Shown here piece by piece: positions 8,466 through 16,428 of a stretch of 64,000 nt of DNA (positions are counted from its first letter, which is position 1; the number at the start of each line of letters is the position of its first letter). Below the pieces are notes generated by a model. The model saw nothing but the letters and a program-made list of their open reading frames with translations. It was not told where the DNA came from and made no database searches. The position numbers were made by a program, and so were the translations under genes. Source of the DNA: an uncultured Pseudomonadota bacterium (GTDB taxonomy: Bacteria > Myxococcota_A > UBA9160 > PR03); NCBI GenBank assembly GCA_900696485.1, contig CAADGG010000108.1, positions 1 to 64,000 of the forward strand, read 5' to 3'.

Positions 8466-9437
8466 CTACGGCAGCAACAACACCTTGCCCGTCGTCGAGC
8501 GACCTTCCAGCGCGCGGTGCGCGGCGGCCGCCTCGCGCAGTGGGAACCGGGCGCCGATCCGGACCCGGAGCCAACCGGCCGCGATGGCGTCGAGCACCGC
8601 CCCCGCCCGCCGCTCGAGTTCCTCGCGGGTGGCGACGAAGTGTGCGAGGGATGGCCGCGTGACGACCAGGGAGCCGCCGGCATTGAGGCGCTGCAAGTCG
8701 AGCGGCGGCACCGGACCGCTCGCCTGACCGAACAGCGCAAGGAGCCCGCGCGGGCGCAACGACGCCAGGCTGCCGTCGAAGGTCGTGCGACCGACGCCGT
8801 CGTACACGACGTCGACGCCTCGGCCGCCGGTCGCATCCCGCGCGACCGCGGTGAAATCCTCGTGCGAGTAGAGCGCCACGCGCTGGGCGCCGGCCTCGGC
8901 GGCGAGCGCCGCCTTCTGCTCGGTCGAACACGTGGCGACCACCGTCACGCCGGCGCGTCGCAGCATCTGCACGAGCAGCAGACCAGTGCCGCCCGAGGCC
9001 GCGTGCACGAGCGCAACGTCGCCCGGTTTCGGATCGCGCAGCGCGTGCGCCAGGTAGTGCGCGGTCATGCCTTGCAGCATCGCGGCGGCCGCGAGTTCGT
9101 CCGCGACGGCGTCGGGGAGGCGGACCAGCGCCGCGGCCGCCGCGACGACGACCTCGGCGTACGAGCCCGGCACGGAGGCCCAGGCGACCCGGTCGCCCGG
9201 CGCGAGCGTCGAGACCTCCGGGCCGACTGCTTCGACGACGCCCGCGCCCTCGAGTCCGGCGACGAACGGGAGCGGGCGCGGATACGCCCCGGTCCGGAAG
9301 TAGATGTCGATGAAGTTCACACCGGCGGCGGCGACCCGGAGCCGCACTTGTCCGGGACCCGGAGCGCCCGGGTCGTGCTCGACGACGCGCAGCACGTCGG
9401 GGCCTCCGGTGCGCTCGATCGCGATCGCTTTCGGCAT
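8466..9437 (-). CDS. qorA: NADPH:quinone reductase (zinc-free MDR family)
   Basis: A 323-residue medium-chain dehydrogenase of the quinone oxidoreductase class, which reduces quinones with NADPH. Visible are the N-terminal GroES-like domain (GVNFIDIYFRTGAYPRPLPF), the nucleotide-binding segment VHAASGGTGLLLVQ near 150-163, and the C-terminal EGRSTTGKVLLLP characteristic of QorA. It lacks zinc-binding cysteines, as expected for this group. The start ATG lies in a 128-bp divergent region facing the EAL gene. The YCII gene follows in the same operon. Confidence 0.9.
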   Translation of the reverse strand: MPKAIAIERTGGPDVLRVVEHDPGAPGPGQVRLRVAAAGVNFIDIYFRTGAYPRPLPFVAGLEGAGVVEAVGPEVSTLAPGDRVAWASVPGSYAEVVVAAAAALVRLPDAVADELAAAAMLQGMTAHYLAHALRDPKPGDVALVHAASGGTGLLLVQMLRRAGVTVVATCSTEQKAALAAEAGAQRVALYSHEDFTAVARDATGGRGVDVVYDGVGRTTFDGSLASLRPRGLLALFGQASGPVPPLDLQRLNAGGSLVVTRPSLAHFVATREELERRAGAVLDAIAAGWLRVRIGARFPLREAAAAHRALEGRSTTGKVLLLP

Positions 9438-9471
9438 GGTGGGAGGAGTATGGCGTGTCGACCGCTCGAGA

Positions 9472-9492
9472 GTGACCGCCCCGCGGGGTCAC
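9472..9492. promoter_or_regulatory. Imperfect palindrome between qorA and EAL gene
   Basis: A 21-bp sequence with perfectly matched ends GTGACC and GGTCAC and an imperfect GC-rich centre. It lies in the short region between two divergently transcribed genes, where an operator could control either. No regulator gene is adjacent. Confidence 0.3.
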
Positions 9493-9565
9493 GAGCCAAG
9501 CCCGGCGCCTCAACGCTTCGGTCGGATCTGCCGATCCGCGGAAGCGTGAGGGGGGCACGGCCGGG

Positions 9566-10804
9566 ATGAGCGATGCCATCGCGTTGCCGCCGATCTCGGT
9601 GGCAGCGGCTGAGCTCGGAGCTGCATTCACACGGGCGGGCGCCGTCGGTGTCCTGCTCGTCGATGCCAGCGGTCTCGATGTGCTCGAGCGCCAGTACGGC
9701 CACGCCGCGTATGGCCGCGCGCTCACGGCCTTCGCCGCGGAGGTCGGCGCGGCCTGTCGCGAGTTCGCCGGCGGGCCGGTGTCGCTCGCGCGCGGAGATC
9801 TGGGTCGCGGGGAGATCCTGGCGCTGCTGACGCCCGACGGACCCGGCGCCGATCTCTTCGGGCACATCCTGCCGGCCCTCGAGCGCGCCGTCCTCGCCCG
9901 CGTCGCACGGCTCGGTCCTCGAGTCGGATACCCGTACCTGCGCCGGCTCCCGCCCGTCGCGGTCGGACAGGCCTACGGGCTGCGCAATCCGATCCTGTCC
10001 GAAGCGACACAGATCCGAGATACCGTCGACGCGGCACGGGCAGATGCGGACCTGAATCGACTCGTCGTGAGTCGCCACCGGCGGCGCGAGCTGCTGGACG
10101 TATTGGTCCGGGGGCTCGTCCATTCCGTCTACGAGCCGATCGTGGATGCACAGGGTCTCACCGTCTTCGGCTACGAGGCTCTCGTGCGCGGCCCGGAAGG
10201 GACGAGTCTCGCCTCGCCGTTGACGTTGTTCGAGATCGCTGCCGAGGAAGGAGTGTTGTTCCAGCTCGACTGCCTGTGCCGGACGGCGGCGTTGGCCGGG
10301 GCAGTGGATTTCCCGAGCGGCGCGAAGCTGTTCCTGAACATCCGCCCGTCCTCGTTCCACGATCCCAGCTTCCAACCCGACGCGCTGATCCGGACGCTGG
10401 CGCACTGTCGACTCGGTCCCCAGGACGTCGTCTTCGAGATCTCGGAGCAGGAATCGATCGAGAACTACGAGATCTTCCGCGAAGCCCGCGACGGGTACGG
10501 AAAGCTCGGTTTCCAGTTCGCGCTCGACGACACCGGCGCCGGCTATGCGAGTCTCGAAGCGGTCGCCGAACTGGCGCCGGAATTCATCAAGGTCGATCGC
10601 GCCTTCGTGCGCGGGATCGACGAAGATCCCGTACGCCAGACGATCCTGCGCGCGCTGCAGACGCTGGCGAGCGGCATCGGGGCGCAGATCATCGGCGAAG
10701 GTCTCGACACCCTCGAGGAGCTGCGGACCCTCGGCAGCCTCGGGATCCCTTTCGGACAGGGCTGGCTGTTCGGGAAGCCGGCGCCGCTGAACTCGGACCC
10801 GTAA
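9566..10804 (+). CDS. EAL-domain c-di-GMP phosphodiesterase with degenerate N-terminal domain
   Basis: A 412-residue protein. Residues about 10-150 look like a decayed GGDEF fold (GAVGVLLVDASGLDVLERQYG) without an active GGDEF loop. Residues about 180-405 form an EAL domain with the signature Glu204-Ala-Leu in GYEALVRG, plus FLNIRP, FEISEQE, the DDTGAGYAS metal loop, KVDRAFV, GEGLDT and GQGWLFGKPAP. All the usual catalytic and metal-binding positions seem present, so hydrolysis of c-di-GMP to pGpG is likely. No membrane segments are visible, so it is probably cytosolic. It is near the two PilZ genes. Confidence 0.85.
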   Translation: MSDAIALPPISVAAAELGAAFTRAGAVGVLLVDASGLDVLERQYGHAAYGRALTAFAAEVGAACREFAGGPVSLARGDLGRGEILALLTPDGPGADLFGHILPALERAVLARVARLGPRVGYPYLRRLPPVAVGQAYGLRNPILSEATQIRDTVDAARADADLNRLVVSRHRRRELLDVLVRGLVHSVYEPIVDAQGLTVFGYEALVRGPEGTSLASPLTLFEIAAEEGVLFQLDCLCRTAALAGAVDFPSGAKLFLNIRPSSFHDPSFQPDALIRTLAHCRLGPQDVVFEISEQESIENYEIFREARDGYGKLGFQFALDDTGAGYASLEAVAELAPEFIKVDRAFVRGIDEDPVRQTILRALQTLASGIGAQIIGEGLDTLEELRTLGSLGIPFGQGWLFGKPAPLNSDP

Positions 10805-10859
10805 CGGGCGGCTGGACGGAAGAGGGGCGGGGGACAACCCTTGGTCGCGGTGGTTCTTT

Positions 10860-10881
10860 ACATGCAGTCTTGACTGTTTGT
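10860..10881. promoter_or_regulatory. Possible TetR operator overlapping a -35 element
   Basis: A 22-bp interrupted palindrome with outer arms ACA/TGT and inner arms CAGTC-TT-GACTG lies 25 bp upstream of the TetR start. It contains TTGACT (10870-10875), a good -35 hexamer, followed after 17 bases by TACCGT as a weak -10. Autoregulation by the TetR protein just downstream is an inference from position and symmetry. Confidence 0.45.
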
Positions 10882-10905
10882 TATCTCGTCTCTACCGTTT
10901 CGCCG

Positions 10906-11598
10906 ATGCCGGTCCCTGCCGAGCCCCAGAGCCAGAGCGCCTCGCGACTCCGGCGCACCCAGGAGGAGCGCAGTACGGAAACCCGGGCTCGCCTGCTCGA
11001 CGCGACGATCGAGTCGCTGATCGACGTCGGCTATGCCCACACGACGACGACGGCGGTCTGCGCGCGCGCCGGGCTCTCGCGCGGAGCGCAGGTGCACCAT
11101 TTTCCGAAGAAGCAGGATCTCGTCGTCTCGGCCGTCGCGCACCTGGCCACACGGCGCGCAGACGAGCTGCGAGGCCGGGCCGCCGAGCTGCCGGCCGCCG
11201 CGAGTGCGGAGCATCGTCTCGGCTCGCTGCTCTCGCTGGCCCGCGAGGCCCTCTCGGGTCCGCTGTTCCTCGCCGCCCTCGAGCTGTGGGTGGCTTCCCG
11301 GACCGATGTCGAGCTGCACCGGGCGCTCGTCCGGTTCGAGCGCGCGGCCGGCCGGGGGCTCGTCGATCTGTGGCGGGACGTAGCCGGCCCGCTGGCCGAC
11401 GCCGCCCGCTTCGACGCCGTTCTCGAGCTGACCATGCACCTCGCGCGCGGGCTGGCGCTCCAACAGTTGCTACGGCGGGATGACACCGCGCGCATGCGCG
11501 CCTTCGAGTTGTGGCGCGAGCTCGCGATCGCCGCGCTGCTCCACCCGTCCGGAGCCGTTCCCGAACCCGTTTCCCAACCCCCTGAGGAGGATTCCTAG
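10906..11598 (+). CDS. TetR-family transcriptional regulator
   Basis: A 230-residue regulator. Residues about 20-68 are a TetR DNA-binding domain: TRARLLDATIESL, the helix-turn-helix TTTAVCARAGLSRGAQVHHF and the KKQDLVVSAVAHL helix. The rest is an alpha-helical ligand/dimerisation domain of unknown specificity. ATG 10906 is used because it directly precedes the conserved part. The stop is 2 bp before the thiolase start, with the thiolase ribosome site AGGAGG (11585-11590) inside this gene. The regulator and thiolase are therefore coupled, and the ligand may be an acyl-CoA or sterol-like compound. A palindrome upstream could be its own operator. Confidence 0.88.
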   Translation: MPVPAEPQSQSASRLRRTQEERSTETRARLLDATIESLIDVGYAHTTTTAVCARAGLSRGAQVHHFPKKQDLVVSAVAHLATRRADELRGRAAELPAAASAEHRLGSLLSLAREALSGPLFLAALELWVASRTDVELHRALVRFERAAGRGLVDLWRDVAGPLADAARFDAVLELTMHLARGLALQQLLRRDDTARMRAFELWRELAIAALLHPSGAVPEPVSQPPEEDS

Positions 11599-11600
11599 CC

Positions 11601-12794
11601 ATGTCTCGCAAAGTCTATGTAGTCGGTGTCGGCATGACCAAGTTCGAGAAGCCCGGTAGCAAGCAATGGGACTATCCCGACATGGCCAAGGAGGCCGGTC
11701 AGAAGGCGCTCGCCGACGCCGGGGTTCCGTACGATGCCGTCGAGCAGGTGGCAGTCGGCTACTGCTACGGCGATTCGACGGCCGGAGAGCGCGCGATCTA
11801 CGAGATCGGCCTGTCCGGCGTGCCGATCTACAACGTCAACAACAACTGCTCCACCGGGTCGACGGCGCTGTTCCTGGCCAAGCAGCTCGTCGAGGGCGGC
11901 CTCGTCGACTGCGCGATGGCGCTCGGCTTCGAGAAGATGGAGAAGGGCTCCCTCGGCATCAAGTACACCGATCGCACCGTGCCGATGGACAAGCACATGA
12001 AGCTGATGGTCGAGCTGCGTGGCTTCGCCAAGGCGCCGGCCGCGCCGCAGATGTTCGGCAATGCCGGCCGCGAGCACATGGAGAAGTACGGCACCAAGCC
12101 GGAGACCTTCGCCAGGATCGGCTGGAAGAACCACAAGCACTCGGTGAACAATCCGTACTCGCAGTTCCAGGACGAGTACAGCCTCGAGGACATCCTCGCG
12201 GCACCGATGGTTTTCGATCCGCTGACGAAGCTCCAGTGCTGCCCGACGTCGGACGGCGCCGGCGCGGCGATCCTCGCCAGCGAGGCGTTCGTGAAGAAGC
12301 ACGGTCTCGAGGCCCAGGCCGTCGAGATCGCCGGAATGGCGATGGCCACCGATCTGCCGAGCACGTTCGACGAGAAGAGCTGCATCAAGATGGTCGGCTT
12401 CGACATGTCGCAGCAGGCCGCGCGCAAGGCCTACGAGCAGGCCGGGCTCGGACCGGAGGACGCGCAGGTGGTGGAACTCCACGACTGCTTCAGCGCCAAC
12501 GAGCTGATCACGTACGAAGCGCTCGGTCTGGCGCCGGAGGGCAAGGGCGCCGAGCTCGTGCTGAGCGGCGCCACCACCTACGGGGGCCGCTGGGTCGTGA
12601 ATCCGTCCGGAGGCCTCATCAGCAAGGGCCATCCGCTCGGCGCCACCGGTCTCGCGCAGTGCGCGGAACTGAACTGGCAACTGCGCGGCCTCGCCGAGAA
12701 GCGTCAGGTGGCCGGCGCGACGGCGGCCATCCAGCACAACATCGGCCTCGGCGGTGCGGCCGTCGTGGCGGTGTACCGGAAGCCGGGGGCGTAG
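11601..12794 (+). CDS. SCP2-type thiolase (lipid-transfer thiolase)
   Basis: A 397-residue protein of the SCPx/thiolase-like family that acts in side-chain or branched fatty-acyl catabolism. The nucleophile Cys83 is in NNNCSTGS, the general base His344 in SKGHPLGATG, and the C-terminal QHNIGLGGA (His379) replaces the second cysteine motif of classical thiolases, as in SCP2 thiolases. Length fits the family. The gene is preceded by a strong AGGAGG with 10-base spacing and is tied to the TetR gene. A GC-rich hairpin terminator follows. Confidence 0.9.
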   Translation: MSRKVYVVGVGMTKFEKPGSKQWDYPDMAKEAGQKALADAGVPYDAVEQVAVGYCYGDSTAGERAIYEIGLSGVPIYNVNNNCSTGSTALFLAKQLVEGGLVDCAMALGFEKMEKGSLGIKYTDRTVPMDKHMKLMVELRGFAKAPAAPQMFGNAGREHMEKYGTKPETFARIGWKNHKHSVNNPYSQFQDEYSLEDILAAPMVFDPLTKLQCCPTSDGAGAAILASEAFVKKHGLEAQAVEIAGMAMATDLPSTFDEKSCIKMVGFDMSQQAARKAYEQAGLGPEDAQVVELHDCFSANELITYEALGLAPEGKGAELVLSGATTYGGRWVVNPSGGLISKGHPLGATGLAQCAELNWQLRGLAEKRQVAGATAAIQHNIGLGGAAVVAVYRKPGA

Positions 12795-12823
12795 CCCCCC
12801 TTCCGGTTACGCGGCCCGATCGT

Positions 12824-12860
12824 GCGGCCCGGGGGCGAGTTCGCCTCCGGGCCGCCTTTC
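12824..12860 (+). terminator. Terminator after the thiolase gene
   Basis: A 15-bp stem (12824-12838 with 12841-12855, containing one G-T pair) with a 2-base centre is followed by CTTTC. It lies 29 bp after the thiolase stop and before the 3' end of the convergent methyltransferase gene, so it may act in both directions. The T-run is short. Confidence 0.6.
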
Positions 12861-12919
12861 GTTCCCGATCGACCGCGGGCTCCGGAGCGACGGCCTCGAT
12901 CCCGCCGCGCCCGGAGGCG

Positions 12920-13792
12920 TCACGGAGCCGGCGGGGCCGGCTTGACGAAGCGCAGTGTCATCCGGTCGCTCTCGCCGATCGCCTCGTACTTCGCGCGGTC
13001 CACTTCCCCGAGCCGGAAGCTCGGCGGCAGCGTCCAAACGCCCTTCGGATGGTCCTTGGTGTCGCGCGGATTGGCGTTGATCTCGGAGCGCGCGTCGAGT
13101 CGGAAGCCCGCCCGTTGCGCCGCCTCGATCACATACGCCTCCGGCACGTAGCCGTTCTCGGCGGAGGCGAGCGCATCGGCGCCGTCGGGGGCGCGGTGCT
13201 GGACCACGCCGAGCACGCCGCCCGGCTTCAGCACGCGGAACGCTTCGCGGTACACCTGATCGTGGTAGCCCCCTCGGATCCAGCCGTGGTTGTTGCGGAA
13301 CGTGAGGATCCGGTCGAAGCGGTCCTTCGCGCCGAGGTCGAAGCGGTCCGGCGGCTCGATCTCGATCACCTCGATCGCGCCGAAGCGGGCCGGATCCGCA
13401 GCCAGCCGGTCCGCCAGCACGCGTGCGTAGCGATGCTGCGCCTGGTCCTGCGGACCGGTCGGGTCGTAGTTGGTGATCGCGAGGCTGCCGTCGCCGGTGA
13501 GGAACACGGCGAGGATCTCGGTGTACCAGCCGCCGCCCGGCCACAGCTCCAGCACCTGCATGTCGGGCTCGACGCCGAAGAACTGCAGCGTCTGCAGCGG
13601 GTGGCGGGCGGCATCCCGCGCGCGGCTCTCGCTCGAGCGGTCCGGCGACGCGATGGCGCGTTGCAGTCGCTCGGTGGCCGATTCGGATGGGGCCGCGGAG
13701 GCCGCTGGCCCGAGCACGAGCGCGAGCGACGCGAGGATCCACGCGAGAGCCGGCCGGGCCGGGCAGGGAAGGGAGCGCCAGGAGATCGACAC
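12920..13792 (-). CDS. Exported methyltransferase-like protein (COG4798 type)
   Basis: A 290-residue protein starting at GTG 13792 (AAAGGAA precedes it). A signal peptide covers about residues 1-33 (hydrophobic ALAWILASLALVLGPAASA). The mature part begins ERLQRAIASPDRSSESRARD and contains a class I methyltransferase core: VLELWPGGGWYTEIL (motif I), AITNYDPTG, and FRVLKPGGVLGVVQHR (motif IV/V). Proteins of this type are annotated as predicted SAM-dependent methyltransferases, but SAM is not expected in the periplasm, so the activity is uncertain. It is convergent with the thiolase gene and divergent from glucan phosphorylase. Confidence 0.8.
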   Translation of the reverse strand: MSISWRSLPCPARPALAWILASLALVLGPAASAAPSESATERLQRAIASPDRSSESRARDAARHPLQTLQFFGVEPDMQVLELWPGGGWYTEILAVFLTGDGSLAITNYDPTGPQDQAQHRYARVLADRLAADPARFGAIEVIEIEPPDRFDLGAKDRFDRILTFRNNHGWIRGGYHDQVYREAFRVLKPGGVLGVVQHRAPDGADALASAENGYVPEAYVIEAAQRAGFRLDARSEINANPRDTKDHPKGVWTLPPSFRLGEVDRAKYEAIGESDRMTLRFVKPAPPAP

Positions 13793-14109
13793 GGGGTTCC
13801 TTTCGAGTCGTGGGGCAAGTGAGAAGAATCGGGGCCCACGAGGCTGCGCGACTCGCCGCGGCGGTGCAACTCCTCGTGCGCCGAGCCGATCGGGGGGGGC
13901 GGCGTCGCCCTCGAACCGGCGGCATGCTGGCCCCACCGGCGCCCGCGTGCGGACCCCGCCCGCACGCGGCCGGGACGAGCCTCTTGCCGACCCTTCTCGT
14001 ACCTTGCCGAGCGGCGCGCGGGTCGGCTCGCAGCAGGCGCCGGACGCTTTCTCCGTGCGGGGGCGCGAAGCCGGCGCGCACGCTGTGCAGCGACGAGCGG
14101 AGGCACGAG
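13793..14109. other. Intergenic region without a recognised gene
   Basis: A divergent region of 317 bp between the exported methyltransferase-like gene and glgP. It contains a short hairpin (GCGTGCGG with CCGCACGC near 13945-13968) and the GGAGG ribosome site of glgP (14099-14103). No convincing open frame or promoter pair was seen. Confidence 0.5.
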
Positions 14110-16260
14110 GTGAGCGACGGCTGGCAGCGGGGTGAGCAGGATCTCGAACGTGCTGCCGCGGAGTTGGCGGGCCGGTTGCCTCCGGCTCTCGCGCCACTCG
14201 CACGGCTGGCGTTCGATTACCGCTGGTCCTGGTGGCCGGGCGGGCCGGAGATCTTCCAGGCCATCGATCCGAGACGCTGGCAACTGTGCGGCGGCAATCC
14301 GGTGCGCTTGCTCGAGGAGACTCCAACCGCGACGCTCGCCCGCGCAGCGGGAGACTCCGCGCTGTTGGCGCGGGCGACGGCCGTCGTCGAGGCCATCGCC
14401 GCCGAGCGCGCGCGTCCCTTCGCGCCGGGGCCCGTAGCCGCGGATCGCCCCGTCGCCTTCCTGTGTGCCGAATATGGGATCCACGGCTCGCTCCCGATCT
14501 ACGCCGGCGGCCTCGGGGTGCTGGCCGGCGATCTGCTGAAGGAGGCCTCCGACCGCGCATTGCCGCTGGTCGCCGTGGGGCTGTTGTACCGGCAGGGCTC
14601 GTTCCACCAGCGTCTCGATCCGAGCGGTTGGCAACACGAATACTGGATCGAGACCGACGCCGAGCGCCTGCCGGCCGCCCGCGTCACCGGCAGCGACGGC
14701 CGGCCGCTCCGGATCTCCGTCTCGCTGTGCGGGCGCCGCGTGGCGGCGCAGATCTGGCGTCTCGAGATCGGCCGGATTCCGCTGTTCCTGCTCGACAGCG
14801 ACGTGCCGGAGAACACCCGTGTCGATCGCTGGATCACGTCGCGTCTGTACGTCGGCGATCGCGAGACGCGGCTCGCGCAGTATGCGCTGCTCGGCATCGG
14901 CGGGATCCGGGCGCTGCGCGCGCTCGGCATCGATCCCGGCGTGATCCATCTGAACGAGGGTCACGCGGCGCTGGCTCCGCTCGAGCTGGCGCGCGAGCAG
15001 ATGGCCGCCGGCGTCGACTTCGCGACGGCCTGGGCCGAAGCCCGCAGGCGGACCGTCTTCACGACCCACACGCCGGTCGCGGCGGGGAACGACAGCTACG
15101 AGCCGGAGCTCGTGCTGTCGGTCCTCGGTGACTTCGCGGCGGAGTTGTCATTCGCCCCCGAACCGTTCCTCGCACTGGGTCGCGTCCATCCCGAAGATCC
15201 GCACGAACCGTTCGGCATCACCGTGCTCGGCCTGCACGCGAGCCGCGCCGCGAACGGCGTCTCGCGTCGACACGGAGAAGTATCCCGTAGGATGTGGGCG
15301 CCCCTGTGGCCCGATCGGCCGCTGGAGGAGGTGCCGATCGGGCACGTGACCAACGGCGTGCACGTGCCCAGCTGGATGGCGCCGCCCATGCGCGAGCTCC
15401 TCGATCGCTACCTCGGTCCGGAGTGGCCAGACCGGGCGACCGAAGCTTCCACGTGGGATGCCGTCGATGCGATTCCCGACGCCGAGCTGTGGGCAGTCCG
15501 CCAGACGCTGCGGCGCGAGATGGTGCGCTGGGTCCAGCAGCGCAGCGTCGATGATCGTCTGGCCCGCGGCGCCGTGCCGCGGCAGTACGCCGAAGCGGCA
15601 GCCCTCGGGTTCTCGCCCGAGACCCTGACGGTCGGGTTCGCGCGCCGCATCGCCACCTACAAGCGGCTCTACCTGCTGCTGCGAGAGCCAGAACGAGCGC
15701 TCCCATTGCTCGACGGGTCCACTCCGTTGCAGCTCGTGATCGCCGGCAAGGCGCATCCGCAGGACGAGGAAGCCAAGCGCCTGGTGCAGCGGCTGTTCCC
15801 GGTGGCCGTAGCCCGGCAGGTGGCCTCCCGCGTCGCCTACCTCGAGGATTACGACCTCGCGATGGCCGCCCGCCTCGTCGCCGGCTGCGATGTCTGGGTG
15901 AACCTGCCGCGCCCCCCCCTCGAGGCCAGCGGGACCAGCGGCATGAAGGCCGTGCTGAACGGCGGCCTGCATCTCTCCGTTCTGGACGGCTGGTGGGAAG
16001 AGGCTTGCGACGGCCAGAACGGCTGGGGCATCGCCAGCGATCCGTTGTTGGAGGCGGACCTGCAGGACACGCGCGACGCCAGCAGCTTGTACTCCCTGCT
16101 CGAACGCGAGATCGTTCCGGCCTTCTACGATCGCGATGCGGCCGGTGTGCCGCGCGCCTGGGTCGAGCGCATCAAACGTTCGCTGCGCAGCCTCGGCCCA
16201 CGCTTCCATGCCGGTCGGATGCTGGAAGACTACCGGGATACGATCTACCCGGACCGCTGA
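14110..16260 (+). CDS. glgP: Alpha-glucan phosphorylase (short GT35 type)
   Basis: A 716-residue glucan phosphorylase that releases glucose-1-phosphate from alpha-1,4-glucan. It starts at GTG 14110, six bases after GGAGG. Family features are FDYRWSWWPGG, FLCAEYGIHGSLPIYAGGLGVL split over residues about 117-140, the substrate loop LNEGHAAL, TTHTPVAAGND, FARRIATYKR, and the PLP lysine in EASGTSGMKAVLNGG. Architecture is the shorter Thermotoga-like form. Glucose-1-phosphate would feed central metabolism, and pgi is encoded 29 kb away. The CYTH-CHAD gene follows in the same direction. Confidence 0.93.
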   Translation: MSDGWQRGEQDLERAAAELAGRLPPALAPLARLAFDYRWSWWPGGPEIFQAIDPRRWQLCGGNPVRLLEETPTATLARAAGDSALLARATAVVEAIAAERARPFAPGPVAADRPVAFLCAEYGIHGSLPIYAGGLGVLAGDLLKEASDRALPLVAVGLLYRQGSFHQRLDPSGWQHEYWIETDAERLPAARVTGSDGRPLRISVSLCGRRVAAQIWRLEIGRIPLFLLDSDVPENTRVDRWITSRLYVGDRETRLAQYALLGIGGIRALRALGIDPGVIHLNEGHAALAPLELAREQMAAGVDFATAWAEARRRTVFTTHTPVAAGNDSYEPELVLSVLGDFAAELSFAPEPFLALGRVHPEDPHEPFGITVLGLHASRAANGVSRRHGEVSRRMWAPLWPDRPLEEVPIGHVTNGVHVPSWMAPPMRELLDRYLGPEWPDRATEASTWDAVDAIPDAELWAVRQTLRREMVRWVQQRSVDDRLARGAVPRQYAEAAALGFSPETLTVGFARRIATYKRLYLLLREPERALPLLDGSTPLQLVIAGKAHPQDEEAKRLVQRLFPVAVARQVASRVAYLEDYDLAMAARLVAGCDVWVNLPRPPLEASGTSGMKAVLNGGLHLSVLDGWWEEACDGQNGWGIASDPLLEADLQDTRDASSLYSLLEREIVPAFYDRDAAGVPRAWVERIKRSLRSLGPRFHAGRMLEDYRDTIYPDR

Positions 16261-16428
16261 ACGGCGGGTCGGCGTTCGTCCGCACCAACGACTCCCGCTG
16301 GCTCTCCAACAGACACCGCTCGGCGCCGGGGATCCGGACGCCTGATCGGACCCGCCTGCTCGCACGGCCGGGCCGCGGGACGGCTCGCGGTCCTCTCTTG
16401 CGCGCTACGATGCTCCGACGAGATCGCC

